Source: Methanobacterium sp.
Lineage (GTDB): Archaea; Methanobacteriota; Methanobacteria; Methanobacteriales; Methanobacteriaceae
Direction: 5' to 3'
DNA length: 64,000 nucleotides
Assembly (NCBI RefSeq): GCF_038562635.1
Contig: NZ_JBCFBO010000001.1
Coordinates: 1,007,869-1,071,868, forward strand
Position numbers and translations under genes: made by a program. Positions 8,652 through 18,361 of the stretch are shown piece after piece. Under the pieces are notes generated by a model. The model saw only the letters and a list, made by a program, of their open reading frames with translations. It was not told where the DNA came from and searched no databases. Numbering within the stretch: the first letter of the stretch is position 1; every line of letters starts with the position of its first letter.

Positions 8652-9482
8652 ATGCATATAACAGATATTTTAAATTTCTATGAAGAAGTGAAAGACGATA
8701 TAAAATCTCAAAGTACCTCCAGTGTCAGAACAAAGATCATGATAAGTCTAAGTGAAGGACCCAAGAAAACTAAAGATCTAAGAGAATTAACTGGAATACC
8801 CGCATCCACTATATTACATGGAATCAATGAACTTGAAAAACAAGAATTAGTTATAAAAGAAGGAGATAACTTTTTTCTATCAGAAATAGGAAAAATAATG
8901 GCTTTAAAATTAATAGATACCATTAGAGCATCTGTTTCACTTAAAAAACTCCAGAGATTATTATTCAATCATGAAATAAGAGATATTCCTCACGATTTAC
9001 TCATGGATATAGGTCATCTAAGCAACTCCCAGCTTATTGAAGCCGATAATATAGATATTTTCAAGGTACATGGAACACATCTAGAAATTGTATTAGACTC
9101 TAAAAAGATAAGGGGCATTTCTCCAATATTTTATCCAAATTATCCGGAAACTTTTAAGAAGATTATAAAAAATGACATTAATGTTGAACTCATATTAACA
9201 AGCGATGTACTGAAAAAAACCATGCAATCAATAGATAATGGAGAAAAAGACCTAAAAACATTAATTGAAAGTGGAAATTTAACGCTATGGACACTTGATA
9301 AAGATATTAAGGTTGCATTTACAGTTACAGATAAATTTATGACAATGGGCTTTTTTTCAGTAAATGGAATGTACGACCCTACTCGAAACCTGGTAAGTAA
9401 TGACAGCGATGCACTTTCCTGGGGTAACAGATTATTTGAATACTACTGCAGGCAGGCGGATAAAGTAAATTTTGAAAAATAA
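8652..9482 (+). CDS. FilR1-type winged-helix regulator, copy 3
   Basis: 276 residues, third member of the tandem set. Winged helix (SSVRTKIMISLSEGPKK) and FilR1/DUF1724 domain closing with MGFFSVNGMYDPTRNLVS and ALSWGNRLF. The DNA-binding part is nearly identical to copy 2 while the sensor domains differ, so the two may recognise the same operator but answer to different signals (inference). RBS CCAGGTGTACAC precedes the ATG. Followed by a 463-base non-coding stretch. Confidence 0.85.
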   Translation: MHITDILNFYEEVKDDIKSQSTSSVRTKIMISLSEGPKKTKDLRELTGIPASTILHGINELEKQELVIKEGDNFFLSEIGKIMALKLIDTIRASVSLKKLQRLLFNHEIRDIPHDLLMDIGHLSNSQLIEADNIDIFKVHGTHLEIVLDSKKIRGISPIFYPNYPETFKKIIKNDINVELILTSDVLKKTMQSIDNGEKDLKTLIESGNLTLWTLDKDIKVAFTVTDKFMTMGFFSVNGMYDPTRNLVSNDSDALSWGNRLFEYYCRQADKVNFEK

Positions 9483-9945
9483 AGCACACCACCCATTTAT
9501 AAAAGATTAAATGTTGTCATATTGTTTTAAATAAACTTTTAATAAATTAATACTACTTTTTTTACTATTTAAATTTCTAATAAAACAGCAATTATGAAAT
9601 TAGCCGTTATAATATTTTACTAGTTCTGCAACCTTAAAAATAAAGCTATTTCTAGTTATAACTTTGTTTGATGCATATAGAAACTTTTAATAATATAATA
9701 ATTTAAATAATTACCAGACAGCCCATATTAAATATTAAACTATTAAAATAAATGCTTAAACTGATTATTATATCCATCATAGTGTTTTAAATGAATTAAT
9801 TTTTAAAATAAGATTAAATACAGGCAATATATAGAAATAAACGGAATATTCGATTTGCATTCAAGATTATAGACAAATTAATGATCATTAGAGTAAATTC
9901 GTTCATGAATTTACAATTCAATGATATTAAAAGGAAGCGATCTTA
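9483..9945. other. AT-rich non-coding stretch
   Basis: Very AT-rich sequence between the third FilR1 regulator and the UbiA gene. I see no open frame with a credible start, no tRNA-like fold and no palindrome block. The palindromic TTCATGAATTTAC near 9902 is too short to interpret. It probably carries the promoter of the UbiA gene. Confidence 0.5.
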
Positions 9946-10860
9946 ATGCAACAAGTCGACAAAATAAAATACTGGAATGATGTACTAAATAGTTTTGTAA
10001 ATACGAGCTATAAAAAAATAGAAAACTTAGTATCTTTTCTACTGAAAAGTACGTTATCTACAGCAATATTTGGCTCTTTAAGGGCATATTACCCCTTTTT
10101 GTTATTTGGGGCAGTTGTAAGCTGGAATCTACTTCTAGCCACATTTCTTGTAATTTTTGCAGTATACTGCATGAATAATTTAACAGATAAAGAAGAAGAC
10201 GAAGTCAATTCACCAGAAAAGGCCAGCTTCGTTAACAGTAATGAAAAAACACTCACCTTTGCCGTGGGTTCTTCCTATATTATAGCAATAATATTAGGAT
10301 TTTTAGATAGTTTTTATACTGTTCTTATTTTATTAGTTCCACTTTTTGCTGGAGTTATATACAGTATTAAAATTTCTTCTAAATTACCGCGTCTAAAAGA
10401 CATATTTGCAGTTAAAAATATAATCATTGCTCTAAGCTGGGCAGTGGCAACTACGTTTATTCCTGCAATCCACACACCTAACGTTTCATGGGCATTTATA
10501 ATTCCCATATTTTACTTTTTCTTTGTAAAAAGTTTCGTAAATTCAGTTGTATGCGACATACGAGATATAGAAGGAGATACAGCAAACGGTATAAGAACTA
10601 TCCCAGTTGGAATTGGAAAAGAAAAAACAAAAAAGATACTTTCAGCACTTACATTTTCTATTATGCCTGTAATTTCAATATTATTGTTTTACGGGCTGTC
10701 TCTTGGCTACTTTATAACGATGGCCTTTTCCATGGTTAACAGCTACTGGCATATAAATTATATCAGCAATACAGAAGAAATCAGCAAATATATGTCCCTT
10801 CTGGTACACGGAGAATGGATTTTCGTGCTAGCACTATGCTGCATTATCACACTGGTATAA
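9946..10860 (+). CDS. UbiA-family prenyltransferase
   Basis: 304 residues, about eight hydrophobic helices. Two aspartate-rich motifs of UbiA enzymes are visible: NNLTDKEEDEVN at about residues 78-89 and DIRDIEGDTANG at about 204-215, which bind the prenyl diphosphate through magnesium. Such integral membrane enzymes transfer isoprenoid chains to an acceptor, in archaea for lipids, quinone-like or chlorophyll-like compounds. The first motif is slightly unusual (NxxTDxxxD). Start supported by AAAAGGAAG upstream. The acceptor is unknown, and the gene stands alone before a T-rich stop region. Confidence 0.75.
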   Translation: MQQVDKIKYWNDVLNSFVNTSYKKIENLVSFLLKSTLSTAIFGSLRAYYPFLLFGAVVSWNLLLATFLVIFAVYCMNNLTDKEEDEVNSPEKASFVNSNEKTLTFAVGSSYIIAIILGFLDSFYTVLILLVPLFAGVIYSIKISSKLPRLKDIFAVKNIIIALSWAVATTFIPAIHTPNVSWAFIIPIFYFFFVKSFVNSVVCDIRDIEGDTANGIRTIPVGIGKEKTKKILSALTFSIMPVISILLFYGLSLGYFITMAFSMVNSYWHINYISNTEEISKYMSLLVHGEWIFVLALCCIITLV

Positions 10861-10863
10861 ATC

Positions 10864-10884
10864 CATTTTTTTTCTTTTTTTTAT
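10864..10884 (+). terminator. oligo-T terminator after the UbiA gene
   Basis: Runs of eight T around a single C directly after the stop codon at 10860, in the convergent gap before glyS. Archaeal RNA polymerase terminates at such T-runs without needing a hairpin. Confidence 0.5.
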
Positions 10885-11001
10885 TTAATTAAAGGTAGTT
10901 TAAGTAAAGAACTTAAAAAAGAAAAGTATTTAAAAATTGCTAAAAAAACTCCAAAAATAAATTATTTCTCAAAGATAACTTTGAGAATAAGATTAAACAG
11001 C

Positions 11002-12729
11002 TTAAAGATCTTCAAATTCAATACTGTAATCCATTAAACCCGCTAAAACTTCACTGATATCTGAAATTGGAATCCTTTTTTGTTTGGTATTATCCCTGTT
11101 TCTTATGGTGACCATATCATCTTCTAAAGATTCATGATCAACAGTTAGTGCAAAAGGCACTCCTATTTCATCTGAACGGGCATATCTTCGTCCGATAGTT
11201 CCTGATGAATCGAACTCTGCTATAAATCCTTCTAATCTCAGGTCATCCTCTATTTGAAGCGCCACTTTTACAAGTTCTTCTTTATTTAAAAGTGGGAAAA
11301 CACTTACTTCAACTGGAGCTATGTCCCTCGGTAATTTGAAATATTCCCTGTCATTTTCTTTATCTTCTGTAAATGTATGTGAAAGTACAGAGAAAATTAT
11401 ACGGTCAATACCATAGGAAGGTTCTATAACATGAGGGAATATTTTTTCTCCCCTTACTGTTTCACTCACTTCCTCAAAATTAACATGTTCAGGCAATAAT
11501 TGGTAGGAGTCACCACCTATCTCAAGTTTAAATGATCCTTCATTTTCAACTGCTTGCTTAATGCTTTCAGCTTCAATATCTTCAAGCGCTTTAAGTATCT
11601 TTGGTGCATCACCTTTAAAGGAAGGTCCAAATTTACCCATGTTTGGTTTTACAGCTAATTTTTTAATATGTTTAGGTTCATCGTACTCTAAAAAGACCCT
11701 TAGATCTTCTTTACTGTGCTCTGTATGAGATTTAAGGTCATAATCAGTCCTGTCTGCAATTCCAATAATCTCTACCCAGCCGTACCTTTCAGTTTTTACT
11801 TCAACATCCCAGCAGTCAATTGCATAATGCGCCATCTCAGTTGGCAAATGCTGCCTGAACCTTATAACATCTTCAGGAATTCCAATTTCTCCCAAAAACT
11901 TACTTGCAAGATATAACTGGTAAACAAGCATTTGACTTGATACTATCTTCTTTGAAAGCGCTTCTCCTGCAGACAATTCGATTGGTTCTCCTTCATTCAT
12001 TTGGATTTCTGCAGAATAGAGTTCAAGTGTCTCATCTTTAATGGCATCAAATTTTTTGTGGGTCTTATCCCTAGGATCCACAAAAATCTCAGCTTCTGCC
12101 TGGGTGAATTCACGGAGCCTTATTACACCTTGTCTTGGAGATATTTCATTTCGGTATGCCTTTCCTATTTGAACCACACCAAAGGGTAATTTACCTCTAA
12201 AGAACCTTAAAAGCCTTTTAAATGGTATAAAAATACCCTGAGCAGTTTCAGGACGCATGTATCCTGTTTTTTTACCTTTGGCACCGATCAGTGTTTGAAA
12301 CATCAGGTTGTAATTCCACACACGAGATAACTGACTGCCGCATTTAGGGCAACCTATTTCTTCATCCGCAATCATTGCAGTGAGTTCTTCGTTAGTTAAA
12401 CCTTCCACTTCTTTATCCATAACCTCTTCAATTATGTGATCTGCCCTGTAAACTTCTAAACATTCTTTACATTCAGTCATTGGATCAGTGAAATTGTCAA
12501 CATGTCCTGAAGCTTTAAGAGCTTCCTCTGGCATTACAGTAGGAGATTCTATTTCATAAAAACCTTCCCTTACGATGTAATATTCTCTCCACTTGTTGAT
12601 AATCGAATTTTTTAGTATAGCACCAAGAGGACCATAATCATAAAATCCCGCAACACCTGCATATATTTCAAATGAAGACCACAGGAAACCTCTCTTCTTT
12701 GCAATGTTCATTACTTTATCATGTTTCAT
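11002..12729 (-). CDS. glyS: glycyl-tRNA synthetase
   Basis: About 575 residues, the archaeal/eukaryotic alpha-2 class II enzyme that charges tRNA-Gly in the cytosol. Visible: KRRGFLWSSFEIYAGVAGFYDYGPLG-like N-terminus, zinc-type CKECLE and CPKCGS, motif 2 region YRNEISPRQGVIRLREFTQ, motif 3 EPSYGIDRIIFS, and a C-terminal anticodon-binding domain (IAPVEVSVFPL). I place the start at the ATG of MKHDKVMNIA (12729), which has a GAGATGAT ribosome binding site, rather than at a further ATG 13 codons upstream. Convergent with the UbiA gene. Confidence 0.93.
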   Translation of the reverse strand: MKHDKVMNIAKKRGFLWSSFEIYAGVAGFYDYGPLGAILKNSIINKWREYYIVREGFYEIESPTVMPEEALKASGHVDNFTDPMTECKECLEVYRADHIIEEVMDKEVEGLTNEELTAMIADEEIGCPKCGSQLSRVWNYNLMFQTLIGAKGKKTGYMRPETAQGIFIPFKRLLRFFRGKLPFGVVQIGKAYRNEISPRQGVIRLREFTQAEAEIFVDPRDKTHKKFDAIKDETLELYSAEIQMNEGEPIELSAGEALSKKIVSSQMLVYQLYLASKFLGEIGIPEDVIRFRQHLPTEMAHYAIDCWDVEVKTERYGWVEIIGIADRTDYDLKSHTEHSKEDLRVFLEYDEPKHIKKLAVKPNMGKFGPSFKGDAPKILKALEDIEAESIKQAVENEGSFKLEIGGDSYQLLPEHVNFEEVSETVRGEKIFPHVIEPSYGIDRIIFSVLSHTFTEDKENDREYFKLPRDIAPVEVSVFPLLNKEELVKVALQIEDDLRLEGFIAEFDSSGTIGRRYARSDEIGVPFALTVDHESLEDDMVTIRNRDNTKQKRIPISDISEVLAGLMDYSIEFEDL

Positions 12730-12877
12730 AGTATCATCTCGTCTAGCTTTAAAAATTATAAGCAGCATAAATCATCCAAAAACATCTGTTTGAAACCAAA
12801 ATTCGATTCTGAACGATTAGAAATATTGAAAAAAAATTTAATAAGAATCCAAATATTAAATTAAATTATAATCTCCA

Positions 12878-13486
12878 TTACTCTTTTTTAAGAGCTATTT
12901 TTTTAATTAAATCTTTATCATATTTAATTCTACTTGATTCTGGGCGTTTTTGGCCCATATATTTACTATCTCTTTCTGGATGTCCATACGGCTTTTCTGA
13001 TGGAGATGTCATAGTCTCAAAAACTATTTGACAAACTCTCTGCCCAGTATATAGTGCTACGGGCATTTTACCAATATTTGAAATTTCTAGTGTGATCCTT
13101 CCATGAAATCCAGGGTCTATATAACCTGCTGTGACGTGCATGGTTACACCAAGTCTTCCCATGGAAGATCTGCCTTCAACCCTTGCAACGATATCGCCAG
13201 GTAACTTTATGGTTTCATAAGTTGTAGCAAGGGCAAATTCACCAGGATGAATTATAAAAGGTTCTCCCTCATCTATATAAAACGATTCCATATATGAATC
13301 AATGTCTGATTCATCCATTGGATCTATACATGGTTTTCTAATTATTTTGAAACCTTTAAACTCATTTCCTATCCTCAAATCTACTGATGACGGTTGTATT
13401 TGTATATCCGGACTATCAAGTGGATCTATACCAATTTTTCCTGCATCAAGGTATTCTTTAATATGTTTATCGCTTAAAATAGCCAT
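12878..13486 (-). CDS. dcd: dCTP deaminase
   Basis: 202 residues from the ATG at 13486 (MAILSDKHIKEYL), which has an RBS GAGGGT; an in-frame ATG 24 codons upstream lacks one. Trimeric dUTPase/DCD fold with the active-site run RSSMGRLGVTMHVTAGYIDP and GFHGRITLEISN, then TGQRVCQIVF. The enzyme makes dUTP (or, in bifunctional archaeal forms such as the M. jannaschii protein, dUMP) from dCTP for thymidylate synthesis. The length fits the archaeal group, so bifunctionality is possible but not decidable here. Confidence 0.9.
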   Translation of the reverse strand: MAILSDKHIKEYLDAGKIGIDPLDSPDIQIQPSSVDLRIGNEFKGFKIIRKPCIDPMDESDIDSYMESFYIDEGEPFIIHPGEFALATTYETIKLPGDIVARVEGRSSMGRLGVTMHVTAGYIDPGFHGRITLEISNIGKMPVALYTGQRVCQIVFETMTSPSEKPYGHPERDSKYMGQKRPESSRIKYDKDLIKKIALKKE

Positions 13487-13693
13487 GTTTACCCTCTTAA
13501 ATATTAATTTATTATTTTTAACAGTTGATAATTGCAACCTGCATATAAAATTTATCAAAGGAGATTAAACAACTTAATATTTAAATATATGTGTTTATCT
13601 CCCAGGCCATTTAATTTATTATCGTTAATTAATGGTAATAGTTGTATTTGTATACCTAGATTATAAAGAGATCTACAACTATACAAAATATAA

Positions 13694-14857
13694 TTATCTC
13701 CTTAAATAACCGCGCTTGTCTTCTTGCTCATTTATTTTGTCTTGCTTAACTTCTATTTCTGATATATCATTCAGTATATTTTTAATCCCGCAGCTGTTTC
13801 CAACCCCAACCACAAGGATATTTGCCTCGTCAGGAGAATTATAAATTAATTCCTGCACCAGTTCAAATGCCTCAAGTGAAGCATCTGCAATCTTCTGGTT
13901 CATGTTGCTTATAGCCTCTTCAGGACTCATTTTCACAATAACAGCATCAAGTTCAATGTTTCTTTTAACAATTTCTTCTTCAATAGCCCATTTATCTACT
14001 CCAGGACCGCCAATTACAACTCCAATACCTCTTGCCACTTTCCCTGTCTCTTCGCCCTCAAGTTTGACTGCTGCATCTACTGTTATTACTTTATCTATAT
14101 TTTCTTTCGCAAGTATAGACCTGACAACTTTTCCAACCCTTCCAACTCTTGCTCCAGGACCTTTTGCACGAGCTATAATCAGATCACGTTCTTCCATCTT
14201 CTTTTTAGCAACAAACATGTCTTCGATCTCAGTTATGTACTCATTTTTATAGTCTTTCATAAGCAGACCTGCAACTATAGGACCTGCACCATCTCCAATG
14301 GGTTTTCCTTCAGAAAATGTTTTTGCACCTTCAAATTGGGCTTTTACAACCCTCATAATTAGAGGAATACTCATTTGAAGCATCAGCAATATCTGTAAGT
14401 TTCCTTTTCTTCCAAGCTCTAGATTGTGTCTTACCTGTTTTGCAACATCATTAATAGCAAGTGTGGCCTTTAAAGTCATCACAATGTTTGCTTTGGTTTC
14501 CGCGTCGGCTAAAGGGGCCACTTCATTTACCATCTGTTTAAATCTGTCTTCACTTAGATCCAGGATTTTCTCAAACTTTCTTACGAGTCCGTTAGGGTCA
14601 AGATCTACCGGAGGAACTACAAAGAATTCCATAAAACCTTCAATTTTAGCTGAAGGGTCAAGAATAGGCTTTCCTTTTTCTTTAGATATTTCAATAAGAA
14701 AATCCTCCAATTCCCGAACCATGTTCTCTAATTCAAGTGCAGCCTTGTTAACACTAGATAATGCCCTTACCCTTACAATCCATGGAATTAGAAAAATGAG
14801 TAAAACTATTACCAGTATCCCAATAATATCAAATGGACTCAATCCAAATAATGCCAT
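13694..14857 (-). CDS. DUF1512 membrane-anchored protein
   Basis: About 387 residues: one N-terminal membrane helix (about 9-30, IIGILVIVLLIFLIPWIV), then a large soluble domain of the DUF1512 family with glycine-rich segments (GVVIGGPGVDKWAIEE, LVVGVGNSCGIKN). The family is restricted to archaea and has no assigned function. I start it at 14857 after a GGGGGAAA run; an alternative ATG at 14872 overlaps the TrmJ stop. The stop of the upstream gene touches this gene, so the two are probably co-transcribed. Confidence 0.75.
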   Translation of the reverse strand: MALFGLSPFDIIGILVIVLLIFLIPWIVRVRALSSVNKAALELENMVRELEDFLIEISKEKGKPILDPSAKIEGFMEFFVVPPVDLDPNGLVRKFEKILDLSEDRFKQMVNEVAPLADAETKANIVMTLKATLAINDVAKQVRHNLELGRKGNLQILLMLQMSIPLIMRVVKAQFEGAKTFSEGKPIGDGAGPIVAGLLMKDYKNEYITEIEDMFVAKKKMEERDLIIARAKGPGARVGRVGKVVRSILAKENIDKVITVDAAVKLEGEETGKVARGIGVVIGGPGVDKWAIEEEIVKRNIELDAVIVKMSPEEAISNMNQKIADASLEAFELVQELIYNSPDEANILVVGVGNSCGIKNILNDISEIEVKQDKINEQEDKRGYLRR

Positions 14858-14871
14858 TTCTTTCCCCCACA

Positions 14872-15570
14872 TTATTCTTTTAATTTCAGCCCTATTCTCC
14901 TTAAAGTTCCTATTAAGGTGTGTGCTTCCCTTCCAGAGATGAATGCTCTCCCTATAATATTTTTAAAAACTGTAGATGCCGTTTTCATTTTATGTTCAGG
15001 GTAACCGGTGTATTTAATTAATTCATCCATTTCCTCAATTAAAAGTTCTTTTTCAGATTTTAAAGCTACTTCCAGTTCTTCTCGAGGATAATTCTTTTCT
15101 CTTTTAAATAATTCATACAGTACAATTGCTGCAGCATGGGAAATATTCAATACAGGATATTCATCGTTTGTAGGAATGGTTACAACCACATCACAGAGGG
15201 CTATCTCTTCATTATAGAGACCGTTACCTTCTCTCCCAAATACTATGGCAATATTTCCAGTTATATTTAATGATTCTGCAAACTGCTCAGGTGTGACCGC
15301 AATTCTAGAAACATTGTAACTCCCGCCAGCCATACGTGTCGTGCCGACTGTAAAATCTATTTTTTCAGCTTCGATGAATTCTTCAAGGGAACCGTACTCT
15401 TTATGGTTCCATATAATTTCTTTTGCATGCATTGCCTGGTAATAAGCTTCATTTTTTAATTCGCATGGATTAATAAGCACTAAATCGTTGAACGCAAAAT
15501 TTTTCATTGTCCTTGCAAGGAAACCTATATTTCCTGGAGATTCTGGTTCAACAAAAACTACATAAATCAT
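14872..15570 (-). CDS. trmJ: TrmJ-type SPOUT RNA 2'-O-methyltransferase
   Basis: 232 residues with the three SPOUT/TrmH-class motifs: PESPGNIGFLARTMKNF (motif 1), IAIVFGREGNGLYNEE (motif 2, SAM knot) and PVLNISHAAAIVLYELF (motif 3). TrmJ enzymes methylate the ribose of nucleotide 32 in tRNA; the C-terminal helical extension after residue 160 is typical. It lies between tfrB and the DUF1512 gene on the same strand. Confidence 0.85.
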   Translation of the reverse strand: MIYVVFVEPESPGNIGFLARTMKNFAFNDLVLINPCELKNEAYYQAMHAKEIIWNHKEYGSLEEFIEAEKIDFTVGTTRMAGGSYNVSRIAVTPEQFAESLNITGNIAIVFGREGNGLYNEEIALCDVVVTIPTNDEYPVLNISHAAAIVLYELFKREKNYPREELEVALKSEKELLIEEMDELIKYTGYPEHKMKTASTVFKNIIGRAFISGREAHTLIGTLRRIGLKLKE

Positions 15571-15602
15571 ATTTTTATACTCTCTAAAATTAATAGAAAG
15601 GC

Positions 15603-17093
15603 TTATTTTTCATAAGCCATTTCAAGAAGTTTTAAAATGTTTAATACAGGGATATTAATGCCTTCTTTTTTGAGTTCAGTTTCTATATTGATCTGGCAGA
15701 ATGGGCAGATGGTAACAACGGCGTCCACGCCGAGTTTTTTAATCATTTCTGCCTTTTCCTTACCTAACTCTGATGCAATTTCAGGTTTTCCGGCACGTAC
15801 TCCACCACCAGCACCGCAGCACTGGTTTGGTTTTTCCATTTCAACTAACTCAAGCCCCTTAATTTTCTTTAAAATTTCACGGGGTTCTTTATTGATTCCC
15901 TGAACTCTATTGAGGTGGCATGGGTCATGGTAAGTTACCTTCATATTTAAAGGCTTCATATCTTCAGTATTTAAGTTATCAATCAGGAATTCGCTGATAT
16001 CAACCACGTTGAAGTTAACACCCAATTTAGGGTAATCTTTCTTTAAAGTTGCCCCGCACCCTGCACATACAGTTATTATTGTGTCGTAGTCTTTGAAAAC
16101 TTCTTTATTTTTTTGAGCCAGCTCTTTTACGATGTCAGTCTGCCCCGTTCTAATCATTGGAGAACCGCAGCACACCTGGTCTTCAGGCACTACAATGTCA
16201 ATATTATGGTTCTCTAAAACTTTAAGCAGAGCAAAACCTACTTCCTGCTGCCTGTAATCTACAAGACAGCCTGTAAAGAATGCTATATTCGATTTTTCTT
16301 TATTTTTACCAGAAACTGCTTTAATAAATCCTTCATCTAAAAGTTCTACAGACCTTCCAGTACGTGCAATTAATTCTTTCACTTCTTTATGCGCTGGAAG
16401 CGGGCCGACACCTTCACGGCACGCGATTTCCCTTAATTTCTCAATTGCCCCGCCTACTGTGCTTATTTCCTTCGGACATACCTCTGCACATTTTCCACAG
16501 GTGGTACAGCAGTAAAGGCCTTCATCAAGCCCGAGTTTAGCACGTTCTTCCTTATTACGAGGGTCAAGGGCAAATTTTGAAATGTCACGCATGAAATAAG
16601 GACCTGCATATTCAGCAGATGTTTTGTTTACAACAGGACATGCAGATAGACATGAGAAACATTCTATACATCCCCTTAATTTCTTTGAGTCTTCATATTG
16701 TTCTGGTTTTAAGATTTCAAGACACATTTCGCTGTCTTGATGTACTTCATCTCCCCTTAAAGAGAGTTTCATCTTTTTGATCTTGTTTTCAATTTCGCTT
16801 CGATCTACAACCAGGTCCTTTAAAACGTCGAAATCAAGGGGCTCAATAACTGCGTTATCCTCTATTTCAGCTTTACATGCCAGTTTAACTTCGCTGTTTA
16901 CCTTTAAAGCGCATGATCCACACTGTCCAGCCCTGCATGAACACCTGTAAGCTATACCTGCACCATATTTCTGGTTGATATAGTTTAAAGCATCGAGGAC
17001 TTTCATTTTTTCCGTTTCCTCAACTTCATAGGTTTCATAGTAAGGCTTTTCGTCTTTAGCTGGATCATATCTTAAAACTTTAATTGCTATCAT
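15603..17093 (-). CDS. tfrB: thiol:fumarate reductase subunit B (CoM/CoB)
   Basis: 496 residues joining two modules. The N-terminal SdhB/FrdB part has a 2Fe-2S site (CSCRAGQCGSC...C, about residues 50-75) and two CxxCxxCxxxCP sites (CIECFSCLSACP near 142, CTTCGKCAEVCP near 195). The C-terminal HdrB-like part has two CCG motifs (CCGSPMIRTG, CCGAGGGVRAG). In Methanothermobacter TfrAB reduces fumarate to succinate using coenzyme M and B thiols, forming the heterodisulfide CoM-S-S-CoB; TfrB oxidises the thiols. The catalytic flavoprotein TfrA is not in this window, as expected because the two genes are unlinked in related methanogens. Confidence 0.92.
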   Translation of the reverse strand: MIAIKVLRYDPAKDEKPYYETYEVEETEKMKVLDALNYINQKYGAGIAYRCSCRAGQCGSCALKVNSEVKLACKAEIEDNAVIEPLDFDVLKDLVVDRSEIENKIKKMKLSLRGDEVHQDSEMCLEILKPEQYEDSKKLRGCIECFSCLSACPVVNKTSAEYAGPYFMRDISKFALDPRNKEERAKLGLDEGLYCCTTCGKCAEVCPKEISTVGGAIEKLREIACREGVGPLPAHKEVKELIARTGRSVELLDEGFIKAVSGKNKEKSNIAFFTGCLVDYRQQEVGFALLKVLENHNIDIVVPEDQVCCGSPMIRTGQTDIVKELAQKNKEVFKDYDTIITVCAGCGATLKKDYPKLGVNFNVVDISEFLIDNLNTEDMKPLNMKVTYHDPCHLNRVQGINKEPREILKKIKGLELVEMEKPNQCCGAGGGVRAGKPEIASELGKEKAEMIKKLGVDAVVTICPFCQINIETELKKEGINIPVLNILKLLEMAYEK

Positions 17094-17458
17094 TTCTATC
17101 TCCGGATTTTTTTGAAAGTGGTTTAAAAAAATTTTTAAGTTAAATTAAGTAAGTTAATTAAATATTTAAAAATATAGTTTAATTTATGATATTCATATTC
17201 CAATTTATACGATCTTATATTTAATCTTTATAATTAAGTCTATATCTAAAGATAAATTAGGAGATTATAATCTTTTTTTTCCAAAATAACAGTATTTTAC
17301 TCCATTTTATGAACATGTAGAACATATATAATTTTATTTTTAAAATTTAATTTAAATATAAAGTTTCTTTTCAAATATTTTAGCTCAAGAAGTTTAAAAT
17401 ATATTCTAATGATTTAAACACATTTTTTTAAGTAGCAAAGATAAGCGCAATTTTATAG
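17094..17458. other. AT-rich non-coding stretch upstream of tfrB
   Basis: AT-rich sequence with T- and A-runs, holding the presumed tfrB promoter. No credible gene, repeat or structured RNA seen. Confidence 0.45.
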
Positions 17459-17737
17459 AATCCCCAGCTAGATCCGGAACATATCCCTAGAATAGCTCTA
17501 ACAGGAGATTAAACCTTTAGAAAAATAGAAGGGGACTAGTTCCTTGGGAGAGTTTTGCAGTATTTCAACCGGGATAAAAGGACAGTAGTTCTATTGAAGG
17601 TGCCACAGAATCCAATAAAATGCACCAATCAAATAAATTCTATTATAAGAGACCTCCAAGTGAATTCTATTGATGGCTTCTTTTTTACGAAATTACGAGA
17701 GATGATGGTGAACTATTGGAGAAATAAATTTGGATAA
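17459..17737 (+). pseudogene. degenerate coding fragment, family unknown
   Basis: One frame reads like protein for about 90 codons (NPQLDPEHIPRIALTGD, then GRVLQYFNRDKRTVVLLKV ... KLREMMVNYWRNKFG), but it is broken by stops at about 17510 and 17535 and has no start. Only the last 60 codons form an open frame. I do not recognise the family. It is richer in GC than the flanks, in the gene-poor island after tfrB, and is probably a remnant of a lost gene. Confidence 0.3.
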
Positions 17738-17747
17738 TCCTGAATAC

Positions 17748-18014
17748 TTACATTTGTTTTAAAGATAAGCCCATTTCTATGAAATTACTTTTTATAATAG
17801 CCACAGCCATAAAGCAGGCTATACCTGTTACTATAACAAGCACAATGGGGGGGGGGGGAGTAGAACTTTCACCGATCATTATCAAAAATCTGCCAATTAT
17901 AATTATAGCTAGTATAGTAATAGCATAACAGGCCCACCCTTACCAACATATAGGTTTAGGGAATTGTAAAAACGCTTCAAATTTAAACCAATGTTTTTTA
18001 GGATATGTTTCCAT
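17748..18014 (-). pseudogene. small two-helix membrane protein, interrupted by TAA
   Basis: An 89-codon frame starts at ATG 18014 after a GAGAATGTGAT ribosome binding site: METYPKKHWFKFEAFLQFP..., then a TAA at codon 25, then the same frame continues as GWACYAITILAIIIIGRFL (helix 1), a PPPP run, IVLVIVTGIACFMAVAII (helix 2) and a stop at 17748. Start, RBS, helices and stop all fit one gene with a single nonsense change. The PPPP run is encoded by 12 consecutive C on this strand. Function unknown; readthrough or a sequencing error would be alternatives. Confidence 0.6.
17847..17858. repeat. G12 homopolymer
   Basis: Twelve consecutive G on the plus strand in an AT-rich region, inside the interrupted membrane-protein gene, where it encodes four prolines on the minus strand. 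Such runs are prone to slippage and could act as a phase-variable tract. Confidence 0.85.
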
Positions 18015-18361
18015 AATAATCACATTCTCATAACCTTATTTATAATTAATAAATTCTATTGTTGGATTCTTCTTATGAAATCAATCAAATGAGGTTCTTT
18101 AACGATTCCACTAATGGGGCGAGAGAATCAGTTGGATAACATATTCACCATATTCTTTAAATTCATTATATATTACGTGCATTCGCTTCACGAACATAAA
18201 GCCGCTAAAGTGGCTTGAAATTATTTAATTTTAGACATTTTTTAGTAGTAATGCTTATGGAAATGAACAACATAAAGTAATGATAGCCCTCATTTTAGTA
18301 TTTAATTTATATTAATAACTGATTGTACTTGGATTAAAAAAAGATAATACGGAGTAAAAAA
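18015..18361. other. non-coding stretch with possible gene remnants
   Basis: Holds a 28-codon minus-strand frame at about 18110-18200 (MFVKRMHVIYNEFKEYGEY...) with no clear RBS, probably a remnant, and the promoter of the small gene at 18362. Nothing else recognised. Confidence 0.35.
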
